From positions 372,001-436,000 of the forward strand of contig NZ_JANFNS010000001.1 of assembly GCF_024436065.1 (NCBI RefSeq): DNA of 64,000 nucleotides, written 5' to 3'. The notes below the pieces were generated by a model, which did not search any database, was not told the origin of the DNA, and worked only from the letters and a program-made list of their open reading frames with translations. How positions within the stretch are numbered: position 1 is the first letter of the stretch; every line of letters begins with the position of its first letter. Positions 38,828 through 48,110 of this stretch are shown here, piece after piece. The DNA comes from Saccharibacillus sp. JS10 (lineage in GTDB: Bacteria > Bacillota > Bacilli > Paenibacillales > Paenibacillaceae). Both the position numbers and the translations under genes were made by a program.

Positions 38828-39553
38828 ATGACCGATTCCCGCTACCTCAAACGCACGATTGTAAAAGAAGTGATTGCCAGTACTTTTTTAGATGAAGAAA
38901 GAAGTTTGCGAATCTACTTACCTCCCGGCTACAACGAAGTTTTAAGCTATCCCGTCGTATATTGCCAAGACGGTGAAGAATTTTTCAACTTTGGACGTAT
39001 TGCTACAACCGCAAATCAACTGATTTTGGATGAAGGCGTAGAACCTTTCATTATAGTAGGAATCGAAGTTGACGTGAAAAAGCGGACGGCTGAATACGCT
39101 CCTTTCGGAAATCGCCATGAAGCTTATGTGCGTTGTATCATGGAAGAAATTATTCCTTTTGTTGAACAAAAATATCGCGCGCGTTCGGAAAATCGTTTGC
39201 TTGCAGGTGATTCGCTTGGCGGTTCGATGTCTTTGCACCTATCCCTGCTATACCCTGGCGAGTTCCCTCGGATCATCAGTCTTTCCGGCGCTTATTATGA
39301 AGAATCTCAAAATATTATTGCTCGCGAATCCGACTTAAGTTGGCTGGATATCTATATGATTGTCGGGCTTCAAGAAGATGCGTACGAGACCGATCACGGC
39401 ACATTCGATTTTGTTGATTTGAATCAACGTACTCGGGATCTGTTACTACAAAAAGCAGCAACTGTACAATACGCAGAAAAAGACGGCAAACATCTGTGGG
39501 GATTTTGGCAAAAGGAACTTCCAGACGCACTCTTATACTTTTTAACCCGTTAA
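38828..39553 (+). CDS. Esterase family protein (alpha/beta hydrolase, esterase D type)
   Basis: 241 residues. YLPPGYNEVLSYPVVYCQDGEEFFNFGR and the nucleophile elbow in LAGDSLGGSMSLHLSLLYPGEF mark an enterochelin-esterase/esterase D-like serine hydrolase; a C-terminal His follows in EKDGKHLWGFWQKELPDALLYF. There is no signal peptide, so it is cytosolic. ATG follows AAAAGGAGAGAG. thiN lies 40 bp downstream on the same strand and is probably co-transcribed. Substrate unknown. Confidence 0.85.
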   Translation: MTDSRYLKRTIVKEVIASTFLDEERSLRIYLPPGYNEVLSYPVVYCQDGEEFFNFGRIATTANQLILDEGVEPFIIVGIEVDVKKRTAEYAPFGNRHEAYVRCIMEEIIPFVEQKYRARSENRLLAGDSLGGSMSLHLSLLYPGEFPRIISLSGAYYEESQNIIARESDLSWLDIYMIVGLQEDAYETDHGTFDFVDLNQRTRDLLLQKAATVQYAEKDGKHLWGFWQKELPDALLYFLTR

Positions 39554-39593
39554 CCCTGTTATAACGCTTAATTTGGAGAAAGGAGTGTGTGTC

Positions 39594-40235
39594 TTGGAAG
39601 AAAAACGTGTGGTTATTGTTTCTGGAGGAGATTGGACCGACGATTATTTGAAAGCTATTCAAAAAGACGATTTATTAATAGGAGCCGATCGGGGAGCTTT
39701 GCTCTTAATTGAGCATGGTTTACGCCCTCATATCGCAGTCGGCGATTTTGATTCTGTATCAGAAGAAGAAATTCAAAAAATTCGTGAATTTAGCGGTAGA
39801 GTCGATTCTTGCGATCCCGTCGATAAAAATTACACGGATACCGAACTGGCTTTTGAATTAGCGTTGCAAGAACGCCCTTCCGAAATTGTGATCCTGGGTG
39901 TAACAGGCGGCAGACTCGACCATACGCTTGCGAATATGCAATTATTGATTAAGGGTCTGCATCACCAAGTAGTCTGTAGTATTCAAGATCAGCGGAACCA
40001 TATCCAACTTACCGGTAGTTCTTTAACTGTAAAAGATCACGGATTTACATATGTCTCTTTTTTGCCAGCTACAATGGAAGTTAGCGGTGTGACGTTAGAA
40101 GGATTTGCTTATCCCCTTGAGGATGCCACTCTTCGTCAAGGTCAGTCTCTTGCTGTAAGCAATCGTTTGCTCGGATCAAGTGGTCGTGTTTCAATCAATA
40201 GCGGGTTATTATTTGTTATTCAAAGTCGTGATTAA
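39594..40235 (+). CDS. thiN: Thiamine diphosphokinase (thiamine pyrophosphokinase)
   Basis: 213 residues from TTG at 39594, which has AAAGGAG 8 nt upstream; the frame starts earlier at 39573 but inside the ribosome site. Motifs: GADRGALLLIEHGLRPHIAVGDFDSV, DKNYTDTELAFELAL and LGVTGGRLDHTLANMQLL, the metal/ATP and thiamine sites of the TPK family. It converts thiamine and ATP to thiamine diphosphate, the cofactor of the nearby pyruvate dehydrogenase E1, though the closeness may be chance. Confidence 0.93.
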   Translation: MEEKRVVIVSGGDWTDDYLKAIQKDDLLIGADRGALLLIEHGLRPHIAVGDFDSVSEEEIQKIREFSGRVDSCDPVDKNYTDTELAFELALQERPSEIVILGVTGGRLDHTLANMQLLIKGLHHQVVCSIQDQRNHIQLTGSSLTVKDHGFTYVSFLPATMEVSGVTLEGFAYPLEDATLRQGQSLAVSNRLLGSSGRVSINSGLLFVIQSRD

Positions 40236-40241
40236 ACTTAA

Positions 40242-40279
40242 CAAAAGGCTCTCTTCATCTCATTGAAGAAAGCCTTTTT
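40242..40279 (+). terminator. Terminator of the esterase-thiN unit
   Basis: AAAAGGCTCTCTTCA and TGAAGAAAGCCTTTTT stem with T-run, 7 bp after thiN. Confidence 0.88.
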
Positions 40280-40348
40280 CGCATTTTATATTCAATTTTC
40301 ACTTCAATCGCTACGCTTATTCTCTATTTGGAAAAAGAATACGTAGAC

Positions 40349-40388
40349 CTTGCCTGCCTATTCGGTATATATTCTATTTGCGGGCAAG
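40349..40388. promoter_or_regulatory. Inverted repeat upstream of the XRE regulator
   Basis: CTTGCC.GC and GC.GGCAAG lie 22 bp apart, about 75 bp upstream of the XRE gene. A possible autoregulatory site; weakly supported. Confidence 0.25.
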
Positions 40389-40461
40389 TGATCATCGATG
40401 TTACACAGCTTAGAGCAGCCTGTCTATACTTATTTATTTCTGTCAAAGAAAGGCGGACTTT

Positions 40462-40782
40462 ATGGACATCGGAAGTAAACTGCGCTATTTACGCAAATCA
40501 CGGCATCTCTCTTCGGTCGAACTCGCTCAAAGAGCCAACGTTTCACAATCTTCAATTAGCGATATTGAATGTAATCGCCGCTCACCCAGACTCAATACGC
40601 TAACTAGCCTCAGTCGAGCCCTTGGATTACCTCTTTCTGAACTACTACCTATCGATGATTTATTAGAACATCCACTAAAAAGCGAAGAACGCGAACTTCT
40701 TGATTTATTCAGTCATATGAACGAAGATCAACAAAAAAATCTGATCGAACTATTAAAAAGCTTCTCGACTTCAAAATTTTAA
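40462..40782 (+). CDS. XRE family transcriptional regulator
   Basis: 106 residues. The first 65 form a helix-turn-helix_3 domain (LRYLRKSRHLSSVELAQRANVSQSSISDIECNRRSPRLNTLTSLSRALGLPLSELL). The tail EERELLDLFSHMNEDQQKNLIELLKSF resembles the C-terminal dimerisation helices of SinR/SlrR-like repressors. It is convergent with the Tad-like operon and ends 40 bp from it, so it could be a linked regulator, but there is no direct evidence. Ribosome site AAAGAAAGGCGG. Confidence 0.85.
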   Translation: MDIGSKLRYLRKSRHLSSVELAQRANVSQSSISDIECNRRSPRLNTLTSLSRALGLPLSELLPIDDLLEHPLKSEERELLDLFSHMNEDQQKNLIELLKSFSTSKF

Positions 40783-40822
40783 TTGTATTTTTAACTAGCT
40801 AGGTAACTTCGCTTTTTTGGTT

Positions 40823-41803
40823 TTACCGACCTTGCGTAACAGGGAAATACCCGAATCTAGCAGCCTCTTTTTCATTTTCAAAACGTTCTTCGATTCGATA
40901 AGGTGCAGTTGGAGCTTCGCGCGAATAATATTTGATGCCGGTAGAGGGGTCTACATAACCGTAGATCGTTTTTTTCTTTTTCAACAATCCGCCTCCGAAA
41001 GCATAATGATTGTATTGCCGATCTCCAACTGGAATTCCTTGAATAAAAGCAATCATACCAATATCGTCAATACCATTGTCCCACTCTTCTTGCGAAATTT
41101 GCGGCAAAGTAAACACATAATCGACTCCGTAATGTGTAGCATAATGGTTATGACGCTGGATCACATAAGCTAAATCTTGTTGGAGATTTTGAATGATTGT
41201 AGAGCGCCTAACTTGTTCAAATGTAGCAGCGTCTTGTAGTAAAGGGATTTTTGTAGCAGCTTGAACTTCTTTACGTTGACCTTGTACCCAACTTGTAGAC
41301 TGTCGATCATACGTTTTAACGAAATCATCCAGTGAAAACTGAATCATATTATTTTGATTGTCGGAATAAGAATACGGTTTTTTAGGCGACCATACCGGTC
41401 TAAGTTGTGTGTGGCCGCTAGCGTCTACAAACTCTTCTGTTGCATAAATGTAATATCCATCGTAATCGATCACAGCGATTGCAGGAATATATCCGGCAAT
41501 ATTTCCTATCGTGATCGCATCTTTGTTCAGATTAAAATTCAAAGTAAGTGTTCGATAAAACGCATCTACCGCTCTTTCTTTATTCGCTCGAAAAAACTTC
41601 TTCGATCCATAGCCGGTTTCATATTGCTGATCCACCGTTTCGTTCAACATAAACGCCGCATCTTGAATCGCTGTTTTGGTTAGAATATTATACCGATCCG
41701 TTAATTGTAAGGTCTGTTCTAACTGATTAAGATGCATCGATTGGATTTGGAAAAAAGGGTAAAAGATCATTGCAAAAATAATCGCTGCACTAATAATCTT
41801 CAT
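40823..41803 (-). CDS. Single-pass membrane protein, last gene of the Tad-like operon
   Basis: 326 residues from ATG at 41803 (GAAGGAATGG upstream), overlapping the previous gene by 14 bp. A signal-anchor helix (IISAAIIFAMIFYPFFQI) is followed by a long outside domain; it contains VDYDGYYIYA-like strands (IAVIDYDGYYIYATEEFVD) and YGYVDPSTGIKYYSREAP. I do not recognise a named family. Position after pilin/TadE-like genes suggests a minor pilin or a TadG-like surface component. Function is inferred from context only. Confidence 0.6.
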   Translation of the reverse strand: MKIISAAIIFAMIFYPFFQIQSMHLNQLEQTLQLTDRYNILTKTAIQDAAFMLNETVDQQYETGYGSKKFFRANKERAVDAFYRTLTLNFNLNKDAITIGNIAGYIPAIAVIDYDGYYIYATEEFVDASGHTQLRPVWSPKKPYSYSDNQNNMIQFSLDDFVKTYDRQSTSWVQGQRKEVQAATKIPLLQDAATFEQVRRSTIIQNLQQDLAYVIQRHNHYATHYGVDYVFTLPQISQEEWDNGIDDIGMIAFIQGIPVGDRQYNHYAFGGGLLKKKKTIYGYVDPSTGIKYYSREAPTAPYRIEERFENEKEAARFGYFPVTQGR

Positions 41804-42341
41804 ACAAAACCATTCCTTCATAATTCATAATCACTGTCGAATTACCTTCTGTATTATCATTCATCAAAAAGTCCCATAATTGCGTAGCGGCTGTACGATT
41901 TTTATTTACGATTTCAATCCCGATATAATCCCCGACTTGCAGGGTATACCTTCGATTTGCATGATCTTTGGGCAATGTGATATTTGGAAATAGCACAGCC
42001 AAAATTTGTTCATTATAAAATTCCGAATAGTACGTCGTAAAACTATTTTGGAAAGTCGAAGTATTTGCCGGATCGCTGTAATCAGGGCTGGTTAGCTTGT
42101 GCATATGCTTGAGTTCAACATCATAGCTATAACCGGTCGCCGCCAGTTGAGCATTAAACTCTTCATACATCGTAGGCGTAATATAGCCTTTCGTACGTGT
42201 GCGATCAATAAAATGAGTCGCCGCGCCTTGAATCGTAATATTCGCGAGTTTGTCTTGACTTCTAGCTTGCTCATACAGTGGATACATAAATAACAACAGT
42301 ACAGCTAGCAAAGCTGCAAATATACCGGTGATGTATTTCAT
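41790..42341 (-). CDS. Pilin/TadE-like single-pass protein
   Basis: 183 residues: N-terminal helix YITGIFAALLAVLLLFMYPLYEQARSQDKLANITIQGAATHFIDRTRTKGYITPTMYEEFNAQLAATG, which reads like a long pilin-type alpha helix, then a beta-rich domain with LQVGDYIGIEIVNKNRTAATQLWDFLM. Ribosome site AGGGGC. It is coupled to both neighbours (3-bp gap upstream, overlap downstream). No named family recognised; a pseudopilin/TadE-type role is proposed from N-terminal architecture and position. Confidence 0.55.
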   Translation of the reverse strand: MKYITGIFAALLAVLLLFMYPLYEQARSQDKLANITIQGAATHFIDRTRTKGYITPTMYEEFNAQLAATGYSYDVELKHMHKLTSPDYSDPANTSTFQNSFTTYYSEFYNEQILAVLFPNITLPKDHANRRYTLQVGDYIGIEIVNKNRTAATQLWDFLMNDNTEGNSTVIMNYEGMVLYEDY

Positions 42342-42344
42342 TGT

Positions 42345-42725
42345 TTAGCCCCTAAATACAATTTTGATTAAAGATCCGGAAGCATCTCTTTGATAGATCG
42401 CATGATATGTTTTTTTTAAATCGATAACGCTCGGATCAAACTCTTCGTAATCTTGAGTCTTTGCATAAAGTACACCGTTCACTTCCACATCAACTTCGCT
42501 TTCTTTCATGCTTCGAATCGTATGTACGATATTCGCTCCCGTGTACGTTTCTTCCAAAATACCGGTATATACGGTTTTGACTTGTCGATCACGATCCGTA
42601 TTCAAGTTATAGACAAGTTCAGTTCCGCTTTCGATCGATTCAATCACCGTTACGGTATAGGTACAAGCTCCAATAAATAAAAAGAGAATCGCTGCCAATT
42701 CTATAAAACTTCTCGTATTGTTCAT
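42345..42725 (-). CDS. Short TadE/pseudopilin-like membrane protein
   Basis: 126 residues from ATG at 42725, with GGGAG upstream (the frame extends further 5' without support). The N-terminus NNTRSFIELAAILFLFIGACTYTVTVIESIESG has a basic residue, then an Glu early in a hydrophobic helix, the pattern of TadE-like and type IV pseudopilins. A small soluble part follows (EVDVEVNGVLYAKTQDYEEFDPSVIDLKKTYHAIY). Family not firmly recognised; role inferred from the operon. Confidence 0.55.
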   Translation of the reverse strand: MNNTRSFIELAAILFLFIGACTYTVTVIESIESGTELVYNLNTDRDRQVKTVYTGILEETYTGANIVHTIRSMKESEVDVEVNGVLYAKTQDYEEFDPSVIDLKKTYHAIYQRDASGSLIKIVFRG

Positions 42726-42788
42726 CTTGAACTCCCAACCCGGACAGTAGCTCTCCGGATTTACCGAAGAGCTGCTGCACAATTTTGT

Positions 42789-43253
42789 TTATTTGGATTG
42801 AACAAATACAATACCGCGTACCATATTGTTAGCATCACGCACTACAGAAGATTTGAATTTACCCGATGGATTAATAAAGTTGTTGTCCGCTTCGTTAAGC
42901 GCAGGGGATAAGGCTGTATTATTCGTATCCCCTGTGATGATGCCAGTCGTTTGATTGAATTGACTGCCATAGTAAGTCGATCCGCCTTTGCCTGTTTGTA
43001 CATATACGCCGAACTGAGCTTCGTTGTTGTATTGACGAACAGCGTTCATGACTTGGCTACCGGATAAGGTTGTGTTTTCATAAATATTAAAACGAGTTTG
43101 CGAGAGCTGCGTCTGAATCGTAGAAAATTGAGTTTGGCCTTCTTTAGCTGCGTCTTGCGAAGAAATAAAGATCACGACAACCGTTGTAATCAAAGCCAAT
43201 GTTAGAAAAATACCTGCCGCTAATTTCAGACCCGAAGTTGCATTGCTTCCCAT
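42789..43253 (-). CDS. Putative major pilin-like protein of the Tad-like operon
   Basis: 154 residues: short N-terminal lead (MGSNATSGLK), hydrophobic helix LAAGIFLTLALITTVVVIFIS, a Gln/Ser/Thr-rich coil (EGQTQFSTIQTQLSQTRF), then a small beta-rich domain rich in Asn, Gly, Thr and Ser (GKGGSTYYGSQFNQTTGIITGDTNNT). Composition and position right after the TadB/C-like gene fit a pilin. There is no classical prepilin Glu at +5, so processing is uncertain. AAAGGAG precedes ATG. Similar proteins are sometimes misannotated as ABC permeases. Confidence 0.55.
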   Translation of the reverse strand: MGSNATSGLKLAAGIFLTLALITTVVVIFISSQDAAKEGQTQFSTIQTQLSQTRFNIYENTTLSGSQVMNAVRQYNNEAQFGVYVQTGKGGSTYYGSQFNQTTGIITGDTNNTALSPALNEADNNFINPSGKFKSSVVRDANNMVRGIVFVQSK

Positions 43254-43289
43254 GATAAAAATCTCCTTTGTTATCCGTATCGGATATTT

Positions 43290-45368
43290 TTAAATTTGAC
43301 CAAGCTGTGTGATTAAGTCTTTCATTTGCATAAATGAGACATACAAGAAAGGAACGATAATATAAGCCCCTAACATAAATATGACTGGAGCAAATCCGAT
43401 ATCACGACCCCAATTCGCTTTATTTTCGATCAGTCGATCCATCGTTTCTTTTTTCTGTTCCCGGTAGTACTCTTGCTCCACTTCCAGATCGTCAAACGCT
43501 TCTTGGATCGAAATTCGGTCTAACGCATTTTCCAATCGTTCAATGATGCGGACAAATGCCGGATAAGGCGCTTCGTTTTTCAACTGATGGAGCGCAGCAA
43601 GCGGACCTGCATCGTAATCCAACAAACATCGTTGCAGCGCGGGTCTGAATACAATTCCGAAGCGTTCCATCCATTCTAAAATGGTCTGTACGCTGATTCG
43701 GTCGAACTGGCTAAGGATCGAGATCAGCATACGGAATTGATCGACTTCGTTTTGCATTTCCATCCCGCGAATCCGGCGTTGAAAACGCATGATGCCAATC
43801 GGAACATGATACATACCTACGCTTACCGCAAGAGCTATTAGCAGTTCCCACCATTTTAAATATTCCTGATTGATACTGTTCAGTTTATCGACAATCCGCA
43901 TCGACATTTCATTGCGCCGTTTATCGCCTGCCGATCCTTCTGCCGCTTGCTCAACCAAAGAACGGACTTGCTCTTCCCAGCCTGTTTGCGTGCGATCGAT
44001 TTGCTGCATAATCTGCTTATCCAAAAGGGTACGATCTTGCGCGACTTGTCGATCCGCTTCATCTAAACGACCTAGCATCAGACCTCCTTTAAGAAAAGTC
44101 GGTGCGTTCCAAATCCGGTCAACTTGATTGATATGTGTCGAAATCAACATGCCGGATATACAAATCATCGTAAAAAGCGATAATAAAATACGGCGCAGCG
44201 TCAGCCATTCGATCATGAGCGGCGAATTGGATTCTTTAATCAGCCTTGATAACCGATGATAGGATTGCGTATGCTTTTGAGGAACTAGACGATCAACCAC
44301 AAATCGCACAGCTTTATATCCGTATAATTTCTTTTCCCAACGAATTCCGCTTGATTTGGGAGTATAACGGGATTGCTCGGTTTCAGCTAATTTACGGATC
44401 AATACATAAGCGGTAATCGCAACTCCATACAGTAATAACTTGGCAACCAGACCTATTTTACTTTCATAAAATTCTCCCATGACCGGAAAATACTTTTCTG
44501 CCCAGCTCTGTAAAGGAAACGAGAACAAAATCGGTGCTAACGCAATAATCGTCAAACTGTTCAGATGATAATTCAAGCGATTTCGGCGTAATAGATCGAA
44601 GTTGATATCTTGTACAAACTTACTGATCGCATTGAGGTATAGAGAACCTTTTGCGGTCGTCTTATCCCCGTATTCCATGATCATGCAAGCGATACCCGTA
44701 AAGACTTTCAAGTATCGATTGGGTGCCACTTCGTAATAGGCAGCTAAGCTGCGTTCGGGATCTTTAGCGGTCAAGACTTCATGGATCCGTTCGCCGTGCA
44801 GCTTCATATCATGGTTCGATAATTGAGCGGCTTCGTAGATCGCTTCATCCGCCATCCGTACAGCTTGGAATTGATGCCGATTATCTTCCAAAAAATCTCG
44901 GAAATCACGAAGCAACCGATTTTCTACGCGATGCACGAACAAATCAATCAACATCCCGTTAAGCACCAAACAGACAACCATCCCCAGCAATAATACCGAA
45001 GCACTTTTTCCGATAATCGCGAGTGCTAACAACAACCCTATTACAATCAAAAATACGCTGAACGTAATTTTCATCGTTTCTTTACGAATCGTTAACTCAT
45101 CGTAGGGACTGATTACAGCAAGACGTTGCCGAATCCGGTGCACTTGACCTCGGAAAATAGGAATTTGCGCCGAACGCACATAAGAACGTTGATAAAAACG
45201 ATTCAGCTTTGGATTTTCTTGCTTGACGCCGGGTTGACGATTCATCCAATGAATAAAGGCTTGATCCGGTTGCCCATTTTTTTTACGTAGCCGCTTTAAA
45301 ATAAACCAAATCACAATCGGAACTATATACAAAGATGCCGCTAAACCGATCAACAAAGGCAGGCTCAT
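43290..45368 (-). CDS. TadB/TadC-like inner-membrane platform protein (apparently fused)
   Basis: 692 residues with an N-terminal helix (4-22) and about six more. The first half has a helix pair (about 100-140), a cytosolic helical domain (DFRDFLEDNRHQFQAVRMADEAIYEAAQLSNHDMKLHGERIHEVL) and two helices near 275-325. The second half repeats the plan: helices near 395 and 520, cytosolic QNEVDQFRMLISILSQFDRISVQTILEWMERF...ALDRISIQEAFDDLEVEQ, and a last helix FAPVIFMLGAYIIVPFLYVSF. Two GspF/TadB-C-like halves in one chain fit a fusion of the two platform proteins. ATG overlaps the ATPase stop (ATGA). Confidence 0.6.
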   Translation of the reverse strand: MSLPLLIGLAASLYIVPIVIWFILKRLRKKNGQPDQAFIHWMNRQPGVKQENPKLNRFYQRSYVRSAQIPIFRGQVHRIRQRLAVISPYDELTIRKETMKITFSVFLIVIGLLLALAIIGKSASVLLLGMVVCLVLNGMLIDLFVHRVENRLLRDFRDFLEDNRHQFQAVRMADEAIYEAAQLSNHDMKLHGERIHEVLTAKDPERSLAAYYEVAPNRYLKVFTGIACMIMEYGDKTTAKGSLYLNAISKFVQDINFDLLRRNRLNYHLNSLTIIALAPILFSFPLQSWAEKYFPVMGEFYESKIGLVAKLLLYGVAITAYVLIRKLAETEQSRYTPKSSGIRWEKKLYGYKAVRFVVDRLVPQKHTQSYHRLSRLIKESNSPLMIEWLTLRRILLSLFTMICISGMLISTHINQVDRIWNAPTFLKGGLMLGRLDEADRQVAQDRTLLDKQIMQQIDRTQTGWEEQVRSLVEQAAEGSAGDKRRNEMSMRIVDKLNSINQEYLKWWELLIALAVSVGMYHVPIGIMRFQRRIRGMEMQNEVDQFRMLISILSQFDRISVQTILEWMERFGIVFRPALQRCLLDYDAGPLAALHQLKNEAPYPAFVRIIERLENALDRISIQEAFDDLEVEQEYYREQKKETMDRLIENKANWGRDIGFAPVIFMLGAYIIVPFLYVSFMQMKDLITQLGQI

Positions 45369-47257
45369 GCAGACTCACTTCCCCAATAACGATCTAAAAA
45401 GGCTCGGAAATCAGCAGCATCTTGTTTGGACATATTGCCTGCCATCGCTTCCACTTTTCGAGCCGTAGGGCGATGAACCGGAATATACATCCCGTCTCGA
45501 AACTCGATAATATTCCGCGCTTCGAATGTACGCCCTGTAGCTTGACGATATTGACTCAGTTGAATCCGAGCTAACAGTTGAATCGAAGTAGCCGAGTCCA
45601 AGTTTTCATCTAACTGCTGTGCAAGTTCAGCAAACGTGTCTTCGTCAGCATCAAGCGCAATACATTCGGTTACACGCTCAATGTACCGCGTTCCGTCTCG
45701 TTCTTTTTCCAGATGCACATCAAAAGCAATGACGCTCGCGACTTGTTCTTCGGCTATGCGTTCGTTTTGAAACGTTCCCGTTTTCAGCAAAGAATTGCGT
45801 AGCGACCAGATCAGATCTTTCATCGTTTTGGCATGATGGCTGAACACCGTAAATTTACTGGCAACCTGCGACATCTGAACTGCCCATGCTGCGACCGGGT
45901 CTGTTGCGACTTCACCCAGTATATTCACCGTACCGTCTGTCTTTTTTTGAAGATCCAAGCCTTCTTGACCGCTGATATGTTCCGTTTCGCGGAAAGCCAA
46001 TGTATTGCGTTCTGGATATAACCTGCGTAGATGCAATTCGAATGCAAGTTCCTGGATCCGAAGGTTAAACGTTCCGTAGATCGACTTCACCATTGCCATA
46101 AGCAATGTTGTTTTACCTGAACCTTGTTCCCCCGTAACTGCTGTAACCTGTGCGCCTTTCATCAAGTAGTCCAACATTTTCATTGGCAGATCCGCATTTT
46201 GAACATGGTCTGCAGCCAGCAGTCTTTCCAGACTTAGATTAGGCAAATCGAATTTTCGAACGAAAAACGCCCAACTTTCCGCAAAAGGAGGTCGAACCAC
46301 GACAACTCGTGAACCATCTTGCATCTCGTTAACCATGTAGGCTTTCGCTTCCGAAAGCTGCCCAGGGCTACCGAACTTATAAATATTTTGACACACGCGC
46401 TTCAGTTCCAACGAACTGCCAAACCCGAGAAAAGCCAGCCGGATCGATTTCCCTCGATAAAAAATCCATACGCTGTCGCAGCCTTTTGGAGCTTGATCCG
46501 GCATTGAGCGAACCCAATCCACTTCTTGTTCCATATCTTGCATATCAGCAGGAAGACCCGATACGCCGCCGGATACGCCATCAATCGTCTGATCGCGTAG
46601 TTCATCGATTACACCGAAACCTTTGTACTGCTGATAGATCCGCTGCACAACAATTTGAAGTTTGTCTTCAAAGGATAGACGCGGCGCTTCTTCTGCATAG
46701 ATATGACGAATTTCTTCAGCTGTGATGATATACGATTCGGTTTCTCCATTTTCGATAATCGATTTTAGCTCGGCTAAACGATATTGTTCGATCAATTGCG
46801 TAAGCCCTTGCATGCCATGCTCTAAACGATAACAATGAAGCAAAATGTCGAAGCGATCTTGATCCGTCAGCGCATATTCATCTTCAAAAGGCAGGATGCG
46901 ATCAATATTCCATTGATTCACGATCTCTCCTCGAAGAAGTAAATCCGCTATAAAAGATTTCACATACGTTTTGTCGCTTAAACTTCCGGAGTTGCACATT
47001 TTCAGCGAACTCTTAAGCTCTGTGACTACATTTCGTCTTCGCTCGAATTCTTCAGCAGACAAACCCAAATCAAGCAAGTTAGCATTGGTAAACTCATTGA
47101 TCGACATTGTGACATAAGACTGAAGAGCTTCGATCGTTACCAAGTCTGATTCGGTCTGCTGCGTTTGATTTGCCGGATTTTTACGAAGTAGAAGCAATAA
47201 CCACACCAGAACGCCGGCAAGGATAATTCCAATCAGCAAAACATTCATCCAGTGCAT
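45365..47257 (-). CDS. CpaF/TadA-type secretion ATPase with N-terminal membrane anchor
   Basis: 630 residues. The C-terminal half is a VirB11/CpaF-like ATPase: Walker A GEQGSGKT (376-383), Walker B-like TVNILGEV with Glu449, and VFSHHAKT (471-478) in the place of the His box. It would power pilus assembly. Oddly, residues 4-24 (MNVLLIGIILAGVLVWLLLLL) form a membrane helix, whereas family members are normally soluble; a 200-residue helical region follows. It is 3 bp after the CpaE-like gene and overlaps the TadB/C-like gene. Confidence 0.8.
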   Translation of the reverse strand: MHWMNVLLIGIILAGVLVWLLLLLRKNPANQTQQTESDLVTIEALQSYVTMSINEFTNANLLDLGLSAEEFERRRNVVTELKSSLKMCNSGSLSDKTYVKSFIADLLLRGEIVNQWNIDRILPFEDEYALTDQDRFDILLHCYRLEHGMQGLTQLIEQYRLAELKSIIENGETESYIITAEEIRHIYAEEAPRLSFEDKLQIVVQRIYQQYKGFGVIDELRDQTIDGVSGGVSGLPADMQDMEQEVDWVRSMPDQAPKGCDSVWIFYRGKSIRLAFLGFGSSLELKRVCQNIYKFGSPGQLSEAKAYMVNEMQDGSRVVVVRPPFAESWAFFVRKFDLPNLSLERLLAADHVQNADLPMKMLDYLMKGAQVTAVTGEQGSGKTTLLMAMVKSIYGTFNLRIQELAFELHLRRLYPERNTLAFRETEHISGQEGLDLQKKTDGTVNILGEVATDPVAAWAVQMSQVASKFTVFSHHAKTMKDLIWSLRNSLLKTGTFQNERIAEEQVASVIAFDVHLEKERDGTRYIERVTECIALDADEDTFAELAQQLDENLDSATSIQLLARIQLSQYRQATGRTFEARNIIEFRDGMYIPVHRPTARKVEAMAGNMSKQDAADFRAFLDRYWGSESA

Positions 47258-47260
47258 GCT

Positions 47261-48106
47261 TTAGGAAGCCCCTTTCGTCGCATCCACATGTTTGAGTCGT
47301 GTATTGATGCCGATTTCTTCAAGCAAAGTCTCCGCAGTTCGACGAACCTCTACCATGAATGGATAATTATCGTGACGGCGATGTAATACACGACTTCTGG
47401 AAATAAACCCTTTGATATCGCCGTCATTAATCGCATCTCGAAAATCAGAACTGTAAGGAATCGTCAATGGTGATTCGCGTCTGCCGTATTTACGCAAAAT
47501 ATTTGCCGCTTTGTATTTGGATCGAACATCGTAACCTGAAAATAAAAGCAATTGCTTTTTGCCTTCCAGTTCTTCCGGCAAGCCGTGTCGATCAAAATAA
47601 CGTTCAAGAATATCAGCGTTTTGTGTCAAACAAACGACTACAAGGTCGGCATCGGCAAGCGCTTGAGCGGCAGCCGGGCTATCCATGCCTGATCGAATAT
47701 CAAGCAAAATACAATCATAATATTGGCGAGCTTGAGCATAAATATTTCCGATGAGCCCTCCAGCATTTTCGAATTGCAATCGGTTCATTCGCTCCGACCC
47801 GCTAAGTAAATCCAATCGATCCCGTTCGATTAATAACGCATTGTTTTTGACCGTTTCTCGTTCTAACTTACCGCTGCGCGCAAGGCGCACCAGTGCATCC
47901 AGCCCTGTTCCTGCATCTGTTGTTAAATCGCGGCTGTATGTATTGATTGAACGAGCAAAACCGCGTTCCAACGTATTTTCTTCGCCTTGTGGCTGAGAAA
48001 CCAAAGTTCGAATCCGGTATTCGCTACCAATAATCGAGGCGATCGCGGCAACCGAAGAGGTAACGCCTGTTCCATGTCCGACACTCCAAAAAGCAATTTG
48101 TCCCAT
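47261..48106 (-). CDS. CpaE/TadZ-like MinD-fold protein with degenerate P-loop
   Basis: 281 residues from ATG at 48106 (AAAGGAG at 8 nt). The N-terminus GQIAFWSVGHGTGVTSSVAAIASIIG aligns with the MinD/ParA start, but both P-loop lysines are missing (GHGTGVTS in place of KGGVGKT). Later YDCILLDIRSGMDSPAAAQALADADLVVVCLTQN matches the MinD D-box and following strand. CpaE/TadZ proteins position Tad machines at the cell pole; ATP binding here is doubtful. Confidence 0.7.
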   Translation of the reverse strand: MGQIAFWSVGHGTGVTSSVAAIASIIGSEYRIRTLVSQPQGEENTLERGFARSINTYSRDLTTDAGTGLDALVRLARSGKLERETVKNNALLIERDRLDLLSGSERMNRLQFENAGGLIGNIYAQARQYYDCILLDIRSGMDSPAAAQALADADLVVVCLTQNADILERYFDRHGLPEELEGKKQLLLFSGYDVRSKYKAANILRKYGRRESPLTIPYSSDFRDAINDGDIKGFISRSRVLHRRHDNYPFMVEVRRTAETLLEEIGINTRLKHVDATKGAS

Positions 48107-48110
48107 GCGC

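Noticed and set aside
40328-40603. 91-codon plus-strand frame overlapping the XRE gene
   Set aside because: Different frame from the clear helix-turn-helix protein and no ribosome site.
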